A stretch of 64,000 nt of DNA from Pseudohongiella sp. O18. GTDB taxonomy: Bacteria; Pseudomonadota; Gammaproteobacteria; Pseudomonadales; Pseudohongiellaceae. Of the stretch, positions 1-8,840 are shown one piece after another (within the stretch, counting starts at the first letter, position 1; the number at the start of each line of letters is the position of its first letter). A program made the translations under genes and the position numbers. Location: the NCBI RefSeq assembly GCF_021729085.1, contig NZ_JAJSAR010000001.1, positions 1,426,001-1,490,000 on the forward strand, in the 5' to 3' direction. A model generated the notes under the pieces. The model made no database searches. It saw only the letters and a list, made by a program, of their open reading frames with translations, and was not told where the DNA came from.

Positions 1-682
1 TTTCGCGATGGAACAGGAAGTCCGTGGCGCGCCACTGATCATCCAGCACTGCGCGGGCGCGATAGGCATTGATGACCTCTTCACTGACACCCTGGCCGCG
101 CAGCCAGCCACCGGAATGACTCTCTTTAAATACACCGCCTACAAAGCGGGAGCGATAGAACAGGCTGTCTGGTGCAACAGTGACATAGGCTGCGGTCAGG
201 CTGGGTGGCGCTGAAGCGGCTGCCAGGTTGGAGGTGATGCCGGGGGCGGAAGTACCAAAGATACCAATCTTGCCGTTGCTGAATGACTGGTCGGCAATCC
301 ATTCAACCGTGTCGTAGCCATCTTCAATGTCCGTTTCGAAGGGTCGGTTTTCACCTTCTGAGTCATAGCGGCCGCGCACATCCTGCGAGACCAGTGCGTA
401 ACCACGCTCATTGTAGGTGGCAGCGCTGCGGTCGGCGCCATCTTTGTCATAGGGGGTTCTTGTCAGCACCACCGGCCAGGGGCCATCGCCTTCTGGCAGG
501 TAGATGTTGGTTGCCAGATTAACGCCGTCGCGCATCGGGACCATGACAACGTCTTTGGTCTGGGCGAGGGCTGTCGTAGCAAATAAACCAATGGTATTGG
601 CGATCAGGAGCAGTACAAGAGTAAGTGCATGATTTTTAATGGCCTGCACATGTCTTTGGGCGTGGTGCTTGTTCTCAGGCAT
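1..682 (-). CDS. CocE/NonD-family (X-Pro dipeptidyl-peptidase S15-like) exported hydrolase, 3' part missing
   Basis: N-terminal 227 codons of a hydrolase whose C-terminus runs off the left edge. The ATG at 682 opens a signal peptide of about 40 residues ending in a T-A-L-A-Q type cleavage site, so the enzyme should be periplasmic or secreted. It then shows V-P-M-R-D-G-V, the Q-D-V-R-G-R motif typical of CocE/S15 proteins, and G-T-S-A-P-G, the nucleophile elbow with the expected catalytic Ser. The family hydrolyses esters or acyl-peptide bonds; the substrate cannot be read from this part. It lies downstream of pyp-pcl on the same strand with a 69-bp gap, so it could be read through from pcl, but a functional link to the photoreceptor is not implied. 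Confidence 0.85.
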   Translation of the reverse strand, partial: MPENKHHAQRHVQAIKNHALTLVLLLIANTIGLFATTALAQTKDVVMVPMRDGVNLATNIYLPEGDGPWPVVLTRTPYDKDGADRSAATYNERGYALVSQDVRGRYDSEGENRPFETDIEDGYDTVEWIADQSFSNGKIGIFGTSAPGITSNLAAASAPPSLTAAYVTVAPDSLFYRSRFVGGVFKESHSGGWLRGQGVSEEVINAYRARAVLDDQWRATDFLFHRE

Positions 683-751
683 GGGTGAGTCCTCAGTTAT
701 TTTTTCACCCATATTCCACTATTTTCATGGCAAAAAAAAGCCTGAGTGTGA

Positions 752-2056
752 TCAGGTCACAGTAAAAGCGGAGCGGAAAAGTCGTGTGCCCTCTATGCGT
801 GGGAAGCTTTCTGGCTGCCAACTGATGACCTTGCCCAGAGAAGAGCGCGGGAGACTGGCCCCGACAACTACCGATGCCGGTGGTGGCACATTGCCAAGAC
901 GTGCATTCATCCAGTCGTTGAACTGTTGGCACCACAGGGTGGATGGCTGCATCCTATGCTTGAGTGCCAGAAACATATGCAGTTGACGTTGACTGTCGGA
1001 GCCGCTGGTTTTGATCACTGCGGCGGCAACATCTGAATGTTGCTCCATGATCTCAGCAAGTGCCGATAGCTGCACATTATGGCCATTGATCTTGATGGCA
1101 GCATCCCGTCTTCCGAGCAGCTGGATTGTCTCGGGTCCGGTTTTGAGCAGATTGTCGTGCAGTTCGACCTCAAGATCAGACTGACAATGTTGTAATTTCC
1201 AGGTTTGAAGATCCTGCTGCAATTGCCAATATGGCAGAAGTTGGTAGTCGCTTCCATCCTGCGCGCGATAAGCAACACCAGCCGATTCGGTGCTGCCATA
1301 AATTTCAAGCAGACAGGACTGTGGAAATCTCTGACGAATCGCGCGGGCGATATCGGTCGGTAACGCCCCGGCAGAGCTGATACCGATAAAGCGGTCGGGG
1401 AGTTTCATGTCCAACTGCAGCAACAACTGCCAAAGGTCGGGTGTGCAAATCAACACATCACCGTCTTTGAGGGTTTTAACCCATGTGGTCGGCAGGGAGG
1501 CCGCAGGATGTACCCGATAAACAGGTAGCGACATGATGGCGGGCAGCAGCTGGCTCCAGATGAAGCCGTAGATATGATGAGAGGGCACCGTCGAGACCAA
1601 TCGTCCAGGTGCCACATCTAATCCATTAAGAACCTGCTCAAATGCCTGGCACTCTGTCAGAAGGTGGTCGACAGTGTGCAGAGTCATTGCCGGCGATCCG
1701 GTTGAACCAGATGAGTAGAAACCAATCTGCGAGTCATCGGCCTGCAGGCTGCGTTGCATGACTTCCAGCCAGCCCTGAAAGGATCGCCGGGCCAGCAGCA
1801 GGTCGGACAGGCCGGTGCGGTCAAGTCCGAGGCTGCCAGCGGCACGGCTCGCCATGCTGATCATATCCAGAGAGTTCATGGCGAACGAGCGCGGATCGTC
1901 CAGCAGGCTGGCGGGATCAAACTCTGGATCTGCCAGCAACTCAGACAGCCCGCGGCGCTGCAACACATCGCGCAGGAAATCCCGCAGCCAGCGTTGCAGC
2001 CCATCGCTGTCAGCGTTGGCGCCGCAGCCTGTGGAAGTGCGCCACCATACCGTCAC
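752..2056 (-). CDS. pcl: 4-coumarate-CoA ligase of the photoactive-yellow-protein activation type
   Basis: 434-residue AMP-forming acyl-CoA ligase. Visible motifs are the P-loop S-S-G-S-T-G-S (115-121), E-I-Y-G-S-T-E-S-A-G (251-260), the hinge G-R-R-D-A-A-I-K-I-N-G-H (315-326) and R-S-S-L-G-K with the probable catalytic Lys409. It is shorter than plant-type 4CL (about 540 aa) and resembles the subfamily found beside pyp genes, which makes p-coumaroyl-CoA for attachment to the PYP cysteine. The GTG start lies 2 bp after the pyp stop, so the two genes are almost certainly cotranscribed and translationally coupled. No tyrosine ammonia-lyase, which would make the p-coumarate, is in the window. 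The function is inferred from the neighbour and motifs; motif-level recognition is strong. Confidence 0.88.
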   Translation of the reverse strand: MTVWWRTSTGCGANADSDGLQRWLRDFLRDVLQRRGLSELLADPEFDPASLLDDPRSFAMNSLDMISMASRAAGSLGLDRTGLSDLLLARRSFQGWLEVMQRSLQADDSQIGFYSSGSTGSPAMTLHTVDHLLTECQAFEQVLNGLDVAPGRLVSTVPSHHIYGFIWSQLLPAIMSLPVYRVHPAASLPTTWVKTLKDGDVLICTPDLWQLLLQLDMKLPDRFIGISSAGALPTDIARAIRQRFPQSCLLEIYGSTESAGVAYRAQDGSDYQLLPYWQLQQDLQTWKLQHCQSDLEVELHDNLLKTGPETIQLLGRRDAAIKINGHNVQLSALAEIMEQHSDVAAAVIKTSGSDSQRQLHMFLALKHRMQPSTLWCQQFNDWMNARLGNVPPPASVVVGASLPRSSLGKVISWQPESFPRIEGTRLFRSAFTVT

Positions 2057-2058
2057 GG

Positions 2059-2439
2059 TCAGAGACGTTTAACGAAGATCCAGAAGCTGCCACCAACCAG
2101 AGCGGGTTTCATATGAACTTTTACTTTGGTGGGGGTCATCTGATAGTCGAAAGTGTACTCCAGCATCACGCTGCTGTGGTCTTTAACGACCTTGTCGAAT
2201 GCACCCTTGAATTTTGGTGTGTTGGTGCAGGGCGCAACATCGGTAAAGAAATTTTTACCGATTACCTGTGATGGCGTGCGTCCAGTGATAGCGCCTTCGG
2301 TCTGATTGTACTGAATGATTTTCCCGGTACTGTCCAGCTGGATGGCACCAAACGCAAGACCATCAATTTCGCTGCTGCTCATTGTGGCGAGTTTGTTTTC
2401 CAGGTCATTGGCGCCAAAATCGATTATTTCCAGAGACAT
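2059..2439 (-). CDS. pyp: photoactive yellow protein (blue-light PAS photoreceptor)
   Basis: 126-residue PAS-fold photoreceptor; Halorhodospira halophila PYP has 125. Every chromophore-pocket residue of that protein can be placed: Y44, E48, T52 and R54 (Y42, E46, T50, R52) and the chromophore-carrying C71 (C69) in D-V-A-P-C-T. The gating methionine M101 (M100) is in Y-Q-M-T-P-T-K-V. A one-residue deletion falls in the loop near residues 84-90. The protein should bind p-coumaric acid as a thioester, absorb blue light and run a trans-cis photocycle in the cytoplasm. It has no output domain, so it must signal through a partner. The start is preceded by AAGG 7-8 bp upstream. The gene is followed at 2 bp by its activating ligase. 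The output (taxis, biofilm, pigment) is unknown. Confidence 0.97.
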   Translation of the reverse strand: MSLEIIDFGANDLENKLATMSSSEIDGLAFGAIQLDSTGKIIQYNQTEGAITGRTPSQVIGKNFFTDVAPCTNTPKFKGAFDKVVKDHSSVMLEYTFDYQMTPTKVKVHMKPALVGGSFWIFVKRL

Positions 2440-2507
2440 ACGACTTACCTTCTATGTATTGTTGATGGGCCTTGTACGCACTGGGGTGGGTGGGCAGATC
2501 ACCGGTG

Positions 2508-2524
2508 TACATTGTTTTACATTG
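2508..2524 (-). promoter_or_regulatory. possible operator: 7-bp direct repeat upstream of pyp
   Basis: TACATTG occurs twice separated by TTT, a 10-bp period, about 70-85 bp upstream of the pyp ATG. Two half-sites on the same DNA face fit a transcription-factor site, but no factor can be named and no clear -35/-10 pair was identified beside it. Confidence 0.3.
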
Positions 2525-2605
2525 GAGAGTGGGTTTTCACAGTCGAGTGCCCAGTGGCGCGATGCCTGTACCGGCTGGTTGGTGAATTAGGGAGACCAGG
2601 GACCT

Positions 2606-3712
2606 TCAGGGTGAGGGTTCGGCTGTTGGCTGCTCTGCAGACCCGATAGGCTCTTCGCGCCTTAGACGGACCGAACCAGGGTTGCGGCGTGCGTAGGCAA
2701 TCATCCAGCGCAGGGCCATCAGTTCAGCCTGCTCAATAGACTCCGGGTCCATTTGCTCGCGCAGCTGAGTCAGGTAGCGGGGGGCCTGCTCGTTGCCAAA
2801 CCGGTAGGAAATTTCATACCACATATGCCCGATGGTCAGATTCTGTTCCAATCCCAGGCCATCGGCATAAATGCGTCCCAGGAAAAGTTGTGCCAGCGAG
2901 TCGCCACGGTGGGCGGCTTCATTGAACCAGGTGTGTGCCTGTTCATAGTCGCGCGGCAATTGCTCATTATTGCCGGAGGAGTACAGCATGCCCAGTTGTG
3001 TCTGTGCATCGCGCATTCCCTGTTCGGCAGCCATGGCAAACAGGTCGCGGGCTTTGAGAACGTCGCGTTCCACCCCCTGACCGGCGGAATACATCATGGC
3101 GGCATTGTACTGTGCATCGGCACTGCCGTTTTCGGCTGCCATCTCAAACCATGTCAGTGCCACCACCGGGCTTGCCTCGGTTCCCATGCCAGACAGGTGC
3201 ATGACGCCCAGATTGTATTGTGCGTCGCGATGGCCCTGACGGGCCGCTTCCTGGTACCAGCGGATGGCTGCCTCGTAGTCGCGCGGTCTGCCCTGGCCGT
3301 AGAAGTTCATGGTGCCGACTGCGTACTGGCCGTCCGCGCTACCCTGTTCCGCAGCCTGGCGGTACCAGTAGTAGGCCTCGCGATAGTCCTGGGGTATGCC
3401 TTCGCCGCGATCGTACATCAGCCCGAGGTTAAACTGCGCCTGCACAATGCCCTGCTGGGCGGCCAGTGCGTATAACTGCATGGCGCGTTCGTGATCAACC
3501 TGGGTGCCGATTCCCTGGTGATACATCAGGCCCAGATTGAACTGCGCCAGAGCGTGCCCAATCATCGCGCCTTCTGTGAAGTTCTCAATGGCTGTGTCGT
3601 AGTCTTCATCCTGAAAGGCCTGAAGTCCGACATTAACATCGTAGGATTGAGCCTGAGCGCCGAGGCTGGCGCTAGCAAGTAGTATTGATATGACTAGAAG
3701 GATGATTCGCAT
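2606..3712 (-). CDS. exported Sel1-like repeat protein
   Basis: 368 residues if translation starts at the ATG at 3712, which opens a clean signal peptide (M-R-I-I-L-L-V-I then A-Q-A-Q-S). A TTG 13 codons upstream would spoil the signal. The rest is about seven Sel1-type repeats of roughly 36 residues, each with an A-Q-x-N-L-G-x-M-Y then W-(Y/F)-x-x-A-A-x-x-G pattern. These fold as alpha-solenoids and act as protein-protein scaffolds, here in the periplasm. The C-terminus (last 40 residues) is non-repeat and charged. It lies between a PaaK-like ligase and pyp on the same strand, with 166 bp before pyp, so it may be a separate unit. The partner is unknown. Confidence 0.85.
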   Translation of the reverse strand: MRIILLVISILLASASLGAQAQSYDVNVGLQAFQDEDYDTAIENFTEGAMIGHALAQFNLGLMYHQGIGTQVDHERAMQLYALAAQQGIVQAQFNLGLMYDRGEGIPQDYREAYYWYRQAAEQGSADGQYAVGTMNFYGQGRPRDYEAAIRWYQEAARQGHRDAQYNLGVMHLSGMGTEASPVVALTWFEMAAENGSADAQYNAAMMYSAGQGVERDVLKARDLFAMAAEQGMRDAQTQLGMLYSSGNNEQLPRDYEQAHTWFNEAAHRGDSLAQLFLGRIYADGLGLEQNLTIGHMWYEISYRFGNEQAPRYLTQLREQMDPESIEQAELMALRWMIAYARRNPGSVRLRREEPIGSAEQPTAEPSP

Positions 3713-3775
3713 ATCAGCGATTGTAGCTTGAAGCCCCTCCCAGTGAAACAACTGTCCGATAAAGCGGGGCCAAAA

Positions 3776-5110
3776 TCAGCCGGCCTGCCAGCCCTGGTCG
3801 ATTCTTATGAATTCCTGCCGTTTGCGCCCCTTGCCCCAGTCGATCTGTTGTTGGTCACGGATGTGCAGGGGAATGTCTGCCAGGCCATTACGTGTGAAAA
3901 TCTGCTGCAGTCTATGGAGCTCTTCCTGCGTCAGCGACCGGTCGGAGCTTACCAGTAGTTCCAGGTCGAGTCCCTGGTATTGCCGGATCTGGAACTGGCG
4001 GACGGCCTTTATGCGTCCAATCTCGTCACCCAGGAACGGCATGGGGATGCGCGTGCCGTTACTCAGCTCAATCATGTGTCGCTCGCGTCCCCACAGCTTG
4101 TCGATAACCGGCCATGCCAGCCCGCATCCGCAGGGTTCTCCCCATTGCGCGAGATCTCCCAGATCGTAGCGAATCAGCGGCATGACGGCATTTTGCAGAG
4201 AGGTGGCCAGCACGCGACCGGGCGTACCCGGTGGGCAGGGGTTAAGCTCGTCGTCGACAATTTCCAGCAGCACAGTCGGGCTGACCGCATGCAGCTTGCC
4301 GTGAGTTGGACATTCCAGGGCCAGCCAGCCAAGCTCCTCGCAGGAATAACGGTCGATTATCGGGGCGGCAAAGGCCTGCTGACAAAGCGCACGATCACGT
4401 GGGCTGATGCGCTCCCAGTGGGATAAAACCTGTTTAAGCGGGAGTGTGATGCCGCGTTGCAGCGCTCTGCCGGCAAGCTCTCCGGCCAGATTGGGGCTGC
4501 ACTTAACGTAGTCGGGCTGAAAAGTCTGCAGCCAGTCCAGATGGCCGTCCAGGGAATCCTGCTCTGCGGCGCGTACTTCGCTTTCTCCATGATATCCCAG
4601 TGCTGCGTGCATATTGCCCCAGGACTTTTGTCTGGCCGGTTTCATGCCTGTGCCGAGAACTGCAAAACGACGATTCGGGTCGCGTTGATGCCACTGGGTC
4701 TCCAGCCAGGAGATGGCTGAGTAAAGTGGCTGATAACGGCTGATATCTTTTTCAACGCGCACCGGCGTTCCCGTTGAGCCGGAGCTTTGGGCAATTTTGA
4801 TCTGCCGGGTCGGCATGTCTGGCCAGTGCGCGCGAAACTGCGCCGCGTCTACCTGCAGGTCATCCCGGCTTAGCGCCGGTAGCCGACTGAGGGTATCCAT
4901 CGCGTTTCCTGAGGGGCTGAATGCCGCCTGTTCCAGGCGCTGGCGCCAGGCTGGCGAATAGCGATGTGCGTGCACAAGTACGGCCATAAGCTGTTGCTGC
5001 TGGGCAGTACTGATAGCTGAGGTGCTGGCTGATTGCCATTGCTGCAGTTGCTCAACCAGATTCAGGATCTGAGTAACCGCAGGATGATAAAAGCGAATGG
5101 GCTGCAGCAT
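3776..5110 (-). CDS. PaaK-like (phenylacetate-CoA ligase family) adenylate-forming protein
   Basis: 444 residues with the ATP-binding S-S-G-S-T-G-T-P motif (109-116). The C-terminal half is PaaK-like: Y-S-C-E-E-L-G, then Y-D-L-G-D-L and a C-G-C pair. PaaK-family enzymes activate aryl or other carboxylic acids to acyl-adenylates and often on to CoA thioesters; many distant members act in polysaccharide or lipid modification. Canonical PaaK is of similar length, but the N-terminus here is divergent. It lies 63 bp upstream of the Sel1 gene on the same strand and about 2.7 kb from pcl. A role in aromatic acid activation beside pyp is conceivable but unproven. Confidence 0.72.
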   Translation of the reverse strand: MLQPIRFYHPAVTQILNLVEQLQQWQSASTSAISTAQQQQLMAVLVHAHRYSPAWRQRLEQAAFSPSGNAMDTLSRLPALSRDDLQVDAAQFRAHWPDMPTRQIKIAQSSGSTGTPVRVEKDISRYQPLYSAISWLETQWHQRDPNRRFAVLGTGMKPARQKSWGNMHAALGYHGESEVRAAEQDSLDGHLDWLQTFQPDYVKCSPNLAGELAGRALQRGITLPLKQVLSHWERISPRDRALCQQAFAAPIIDRYSCEELGWLALECPTHGKLHAVSPTVLLEIVDDELNPCPPGTPGRVLATSLQNAVMPLIRYDLGDLAQWGEPCGCGLAWPVIDKLWGRERHMIELSNGTRIPMPFLGDEIGRIKAVRQFQIRQYQGLDLELLVSSDRSLTQEELHRLQQIFTRNGLADIPLHIRDQQQIDWGKGRKRQEFIRIDQGWQAG

Positions 5111-5150
5111 GACAGGTGATTAAATCATTCTCCCTGTAGCTGAAGAAAAT

Positions 5151-5227
5151 TGGTCGGAGTGAGAGGATTTGAACCTCCGACCCCCGCCTCCCGAAGACGG
5201 TGCTCTACCAGGCTGAGCTACACTCCG
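5151..5227 (-). tRNA. tRNA-Pro (anticodon CGG)
   Basis: 77-nt cloverleaf including an encoded CCA. The acceptor stem CGGAGTG/CACTCCG pairs fully. The anticodon stem CCGTC/GGCGG encloses loop TTCGGGA, giving anticodon CGG (codon CCG). The T-arm has GGTTCAAATCC. Confidence 0.97.
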
Positions 5228-5347
5228 ATGGGTCATGCAATTTGGTACAGGTTTTTGCGCCTGACCGGGGCGCATAATATGTCAGAATCGTTGTCGTTTT
5301 CCAAGAGGGTTAATGGAAAATCCCGCCGTCTGACGGCTTGTTCCCGG

Positions 5348-5776
5348 TCAGCGGGCTGCGGATCTGTTATCAAAACTGTAGGCGCCCGCACCAGCGTTGA
5401 TAAGTACCAGCAGTCCGGCGGTGATGCCCATATTCTTAAAAAAGTTCTGGGTTTCGTGACTGCGCTGCAGACCTTCTTCCATTGTCCAGAAATCATGCAT
5501 GACCAGGCTGATGATAACTGTCATGCCAGCCAGCAGAAAGGCATAGAGTCTGACCTGGTAGCCCACAAAGAATGCAATGGCGCCGCTGACCTGAATGATG
5601 CCGGACAGAATCAGGAAGAACGGTATAAACACCATGCCGTGAGAAGCCATGTACTCGACATGCATATCATACTGGGTGAACTTCATCAGGCCAGGCAGCA
5701 GGAAATACACGCCCAGTATGATGCGTCCGGCAGGTGTAGCCAGCTTCTGAATGGTTTGTTGTGCGATATCCAGCAT
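5348..5776 (-). CDS. DoxX-family inner-membrane protein
   Basis: 142 residues. The start is placed at the ATG at 5776, which has AGGAG 7 bp upstream; the longer reading lacks this. Four hydrophobic segments (about residues 15-32, 48-66, 75-93 and 110-125) and the opening G-R-I-I-L-G-V-Y-F-L-x-P-G-L-x-K-F motif are typical of DoxX/DUF417-like small membrane proteins. Some members associate with terminal oxidases or redox stress, but the biochemical role is not settled. It stands alone between tRNA-Pro and the glucosylglycerate operon. Confidence 0.8.
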   Translation of the reverse strand: MLDIAQQTIQKLATPAGRIILGVYFLLPGLMKFTQYDMHVEYMASHGMVFIPFFLILSGIIQVSGAIAFFVGYQVRLYAFLLAGMTVIISLVMHDFWTMEEGLQRSHETQNFFKNMGITAGLLVLINAGAGAYSFDNRSAAR

Positions 5777-5855
5777 GGGCTGGCTCCTGTGCTCGAGTAA
5801 TATTAAGCACATCATACGCGAATAAGCTGACGTCCGATCACCGAAATACGCAATT

Positions 5856-7613
5856 CTATCGATTACTGAGCCAGACGCTTTGATAGGGCGCCAGAGTAAG
5901 CTGCGACTGATTGAGGGTGATGGGTGTGTCGCTGATCAGATCGCGCCAGTCATCCGTGTCAATCAGGTTAATGTCTGACAAAGAAATGGTCTGCTCAGTG
6001 TCTGACACATTGTTGAGTGCAAAAATACTCTGCTCGCGCTGCAGGCTTTGACGCCAGAACGCAAACACCGCGTCACCAAGGTGCAGCGTGAACTGTGTGG
6101 CATTAGGGTGGAAGGCCGGCTGTCCCTGGCGGATCTGTAACAGGTGTTTGAGCTGCTGGAGCACCTGGCTATGGTGGCTGTCCGGGTCGGCAAGGGCCGT
6201 ATTCAGGGCGTGTTGGGGCCAGCGGCGGCGATTGATATGGCGGTTGTGCTGTGTTCTCGCCACCCGCTCCAGATCATTGCCACTGCCTACCAGACTGTGA
6301 AAGTACAGGGCAGGAATACCTTCCAGAGCCAGCAGAATGGCATGTGCACAGATAAATCGCTGCAGGTGCCATTGATCGGGTCCCAGGTGACTGTTGGCAA
6401 TGGTGAAGGAGAGGGCATCCCACAGGCTGATATTCAGTTCATAGGGGCGGCGCGTCAGGCTGGAAGTGGCTCGCCAGGACACCAGTCCACCAGCTCTCTC
6501 TGTGGCGGTAATAAGATCGTGTATTTCCTCATCACTCAGCAGGCCTTCTGCCGGACGCAATCCGATACCGTCATGCGAGGCAATGAAGTTAAAGTAAAAG
6601 GTTCCCATCTGTGCCGGCGGCATGCTCATCAGCCAGTTTTTAAGGTGGCGGCAGTTGCCGTTCAGCAATGTGAACAGCAGCAGAGGTGGCAGGGAAAAAT
6701 TGTAAATGCTGTGCGCTTCGTTGGCATTGCCGAAGTAGCTCAGATTCTCCCGTTTTGGAATATTGGTTTCGGTAATGATGATGGCGTCGGGATTGGCGTT
6801 TTCGATAAGCGCACGTAGCAAGCGGACAATCTCATGTGTCTGTTCCAGGTTCAGACAGACGGTGCCAATTTCCTTCCAGATGAACGCAACAGCATCGAGC
6901 CTGAAAACACTGACCTTGCGATCCAGATACAGTCGAACAATGCGGACAAACTCCACAAGGACTTTAGGGTTGCTGAAATCAAAATCGACCTGATCATGAC
7001 CGAAGGTGCACCAGACATGTTTGAGGCCGTCTGCTGTTTCGGTCGGACGCAGCAGGTCGCTGGTTCGCGGGCGAATGACCTCGCTCAGATCCAGCTCCGG
7101 GCTGGCGCAGAAAAAGTAGTCCGCACCAGGATCAGTGCCAGCAACAAAATTCCTGAACCAGGGGTGTTCGGAAGAACAATGATTAATGACCAGGTCGGCC
7201 ATCAATCGGAAATGCGCAGCGATATCTTCTATGTCCTGCCAGGAGCCTACTGCAGCATCTACCTCTGTGTATTCCTTGACGGCGAAACCGTCATCGGAGC
7301 TCCATGGAAAAAACGGCAGAATGTGTACGCCGGTAATCGCTCCGCGCAGGTGCGTATCCAGGAAGCTGCGGAGTGCCTGCAATGGCGTATGGGGTGCCGG
7401 CGTATCCGCGTCCGGCAGCACATTGTCGGCGTAACAGATCAAATACGAGTCACGCTCGCTCCAGTGACCTGGTTGTCGCGCAGACTGGCTTGCTTCGGGG
7501 GGCAGCCGCATCTCTTCCAGCAGCTGGCGTGCCACAGCTTCGATCGCCTCTGACGATAGTTCGGCGTAAATATGCGTCAGGTGATTGACGACACGCTGAA
7601 ACAGATCTGTCAT
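5856..7613 (-). CDS. ggp: glucosylglycerate phosphorylase (GH13 subfamily 18 sugar phosphorylase)
   Basis: 585 residues of the sucrose-phosphorylase-like GH13_18 family. The likely catalytic set is visible: nucleophile D240 in V-F-R-L-D-A-V-A-F, acid/base E282 in I-T-E-T-N-I-P, and transition-state Asp348 in A-S-H-D-G-I-G. The T-E-T-N-x-P and S-H-D-G-I-G-x-R-P forms are those of glucosylglycerate phosphorylases, not sucrose phosphorylases. The reaction is glucosylglycerate + phosphate to alpha-glucose-1-phosphate + D-glycerate in the cytosol. Its start overlaps the end of gpgS by 4 bp (ATGA). Last in a four-gene operon that also contains glycerate kinase, it supplies the breakdown arm. Substrate assignment rests on the context plus the motifs. 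Confidence 0.85.
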   Translation of the reverse strand: MTDLFQRVVNHLTHIYAELSSEAIEAVARQLLEEMRLPPEASQSARQPGHWSERDSYLICYADNVLPDADTPAPHTPLQALRSFLDTHLRGAITGVHILPFFPWSSDDGFAVKEYTEVDAAVGSWQDIEDIAAHFRLMADLVINHCSSEHPWFRNFVAGTDPGADYFFCASPELDLSEVIRPRTSDLLRPTETADGLKHVWCTFGHDQVDFDFSNPKVLVEFVRIVRLYLDRKVSVFRLDAVAFIWKEIGTVCLNLEQTHEIVRLLRALIENANPDAIIITETNIPKRENLSYFGNANEAHSIYNFSLPPLLLFTLLNGNCRHLKNWLMSMPPAQMGTFYFNFIASHDGIGLRPAEGLLSDEEIHDLITATERAGGLVSWRATSSLTRRPYELNISLWDALSFTIANSHLGPDQWHLQRFICAHAILLALEGIPALYFHSLVGSGNDLERVARTQHNRHINRRRWPQHALNTALADPDSHHSQVLQQLKHLLQIRQGQPAFHPNATQFTLHLGDAVFAFWRQSLQREQSIFALNNVSDTEQTISLSDINLIDTDDWRDLISDTPITLNQSQLTLAPYQSVWLSNR

Positions 7614-8836
7614 TTATTGATGAACTCCTCTGTATCTGCATCCACTGCTGCCCGGATTTGCTCAAGAATATCAGGGACGGCGCTGCATACCCGATTCCAA
7701 CTGGGGATGAAGGGGGTTTCCATGGGATTATCGAGAAAGTAGTCACCAGCCTGTTTGATATTCTGGGCGAACAGTTCCACTGCCTGTTCTTCCTTGTGAA
7801 TGTCGAGTGTCAGGCCGTTGATCAGGGCGTCGTTGCGGTAGGTTTCAACAAAATCCAGCGCGATGCGAAAGTAGGTTGCCTTGAGTGTGCGAAAGGTCTC
7901 GCTGGACAGCACCACACCATTGGTCGCCAGTTTTCTGAAAATGGCTTTGGCAATATCAACAGACATTTTTGACAGACCGGCGGCGGCATTGTCGGCAGAC
8001 AGATCCTGATGTTTGTGATCGTAGATATCGGCAATATCGACCTGGCAGATGCGGTTGGTGGAATAGTTGCGATACATCTCGGACAGTATACCAATCTCCA
8101 GTCCCCAGTCGCTGGGGATGCGCAGGTCATGCACCACGTCCGTCCGGAATGAGAACTCACCCGCGAGTGGGTAGCGGAAGCTGTCCAGGTAGTCCAGATA
8201 GTCCAGAGAGCCAAGTACCTTTTTTAAGGCGCGCAGCAGTGGGGTCACCATCAGGCGGCATACCCGGCCATTGATCTTGCCGTCGGCGACGCGGGCGTAG
8301 TAGCCCTTGCAGAATTGATAGTTAAAACCCGGATTGGCTACCGGATAAATCAGTCGGGCGAGTAATTCTCTGGAGTAGGTAAGGATGTCACAGTCATGCA
8401 GGGCGATGGCCTGGCTTTTGCGAGACGCCAGTGTGTAACCCAGGCAGTACCAGACATTGCGGCCTTTGCCCGCTTCTGTTGGCGCCAGGCCCATCTCCTG
8501 CAGGCGCGCATCAATGGCGCGCAGCCTTGGGCCGTCATTCCAGAGTATTCGGTGATGCTGGGGCAGCCGCCCAAAGAATTCACCGGCATGCAGGTATTGC
8601 TCCTTGTCGGCGCGGTCGAGGCCTATCACAATCTGGCTGAGGTAAGGAACTTTCTGCAGCTCGTCGATGATATTGGGCAGCGCTGGGCCCTCCAGCTCGG
8701 AGAACAGTGATGGCAGAATCAGCGTCATCGGACGCATTTTTGAAAATACCTGCAGCTCGTATTCCAGCTCTGGCAACGGCCGGCGACTGAGATTGTGGAG
8801 CGTGGTCACAACGCCGTTTTGATGAAAATCTCCCAT
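7610..8836 (-). CDS. gpgS: glucosyl-3-phosphoglycerate synthase (GT81)
   Basis: 408 residues, the usual length for bacterial GpgS. A GT-A fold is indicated by L-P-S-L near residue 41 and the metal-binding D-C-D triad (148-150) in I-A-L-H-D-C-D-I-L. The G-x-x-x-N-V-W-Y-x-L-G segment before it is typical of GT81. The enzyme transfers glucose from an NDP-glucose to 3-phosphoglycerate, giving glucosyl-3-phosphoglycerate. It begins 4 bp after the phosphatase stop, whose final codons supply the AGGA ribosome site, and overlaps ggp by 4 bp, so the operon is tightly coupled. Confidence 0.9.
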   Translation of the reverse strand: MGDFHQNGVVTTLHNLSRRPLPELEYELQVFSKMRPMTLILPSLFSELEGPALPNIIDELQKVPYLSQIVIGLDRADKEQYLHAGEFFGRLPQHHRILWNDGPRLRAIDARLQEMGLAPTEAGKGRNVWYCLGYTLASRKSQAIALHDCDILTYSRELLARLIYPVANPGFNYQFCKGYYARVADGKINGRVCRLMVTPLLRALKKVLGSLDYLDYLDSFRYPLAGEFSFRTDVVHDLRIPSDWGLEIGILSEMYRNYSTNRICQVDIADIYDHKHQDLSADNAAAGLSKMSVDIAKAIFRKLATNGVVLSSETFRTLKATYFRIALDFVETYRNDALINGLTLDIHKEEQAVELFAQNIKQAGDYFLDNPMETPFIPSWNRVCSAVPDILEQIRAAVDADTEEFINK

Positions 8837-8840
8837 GCTT

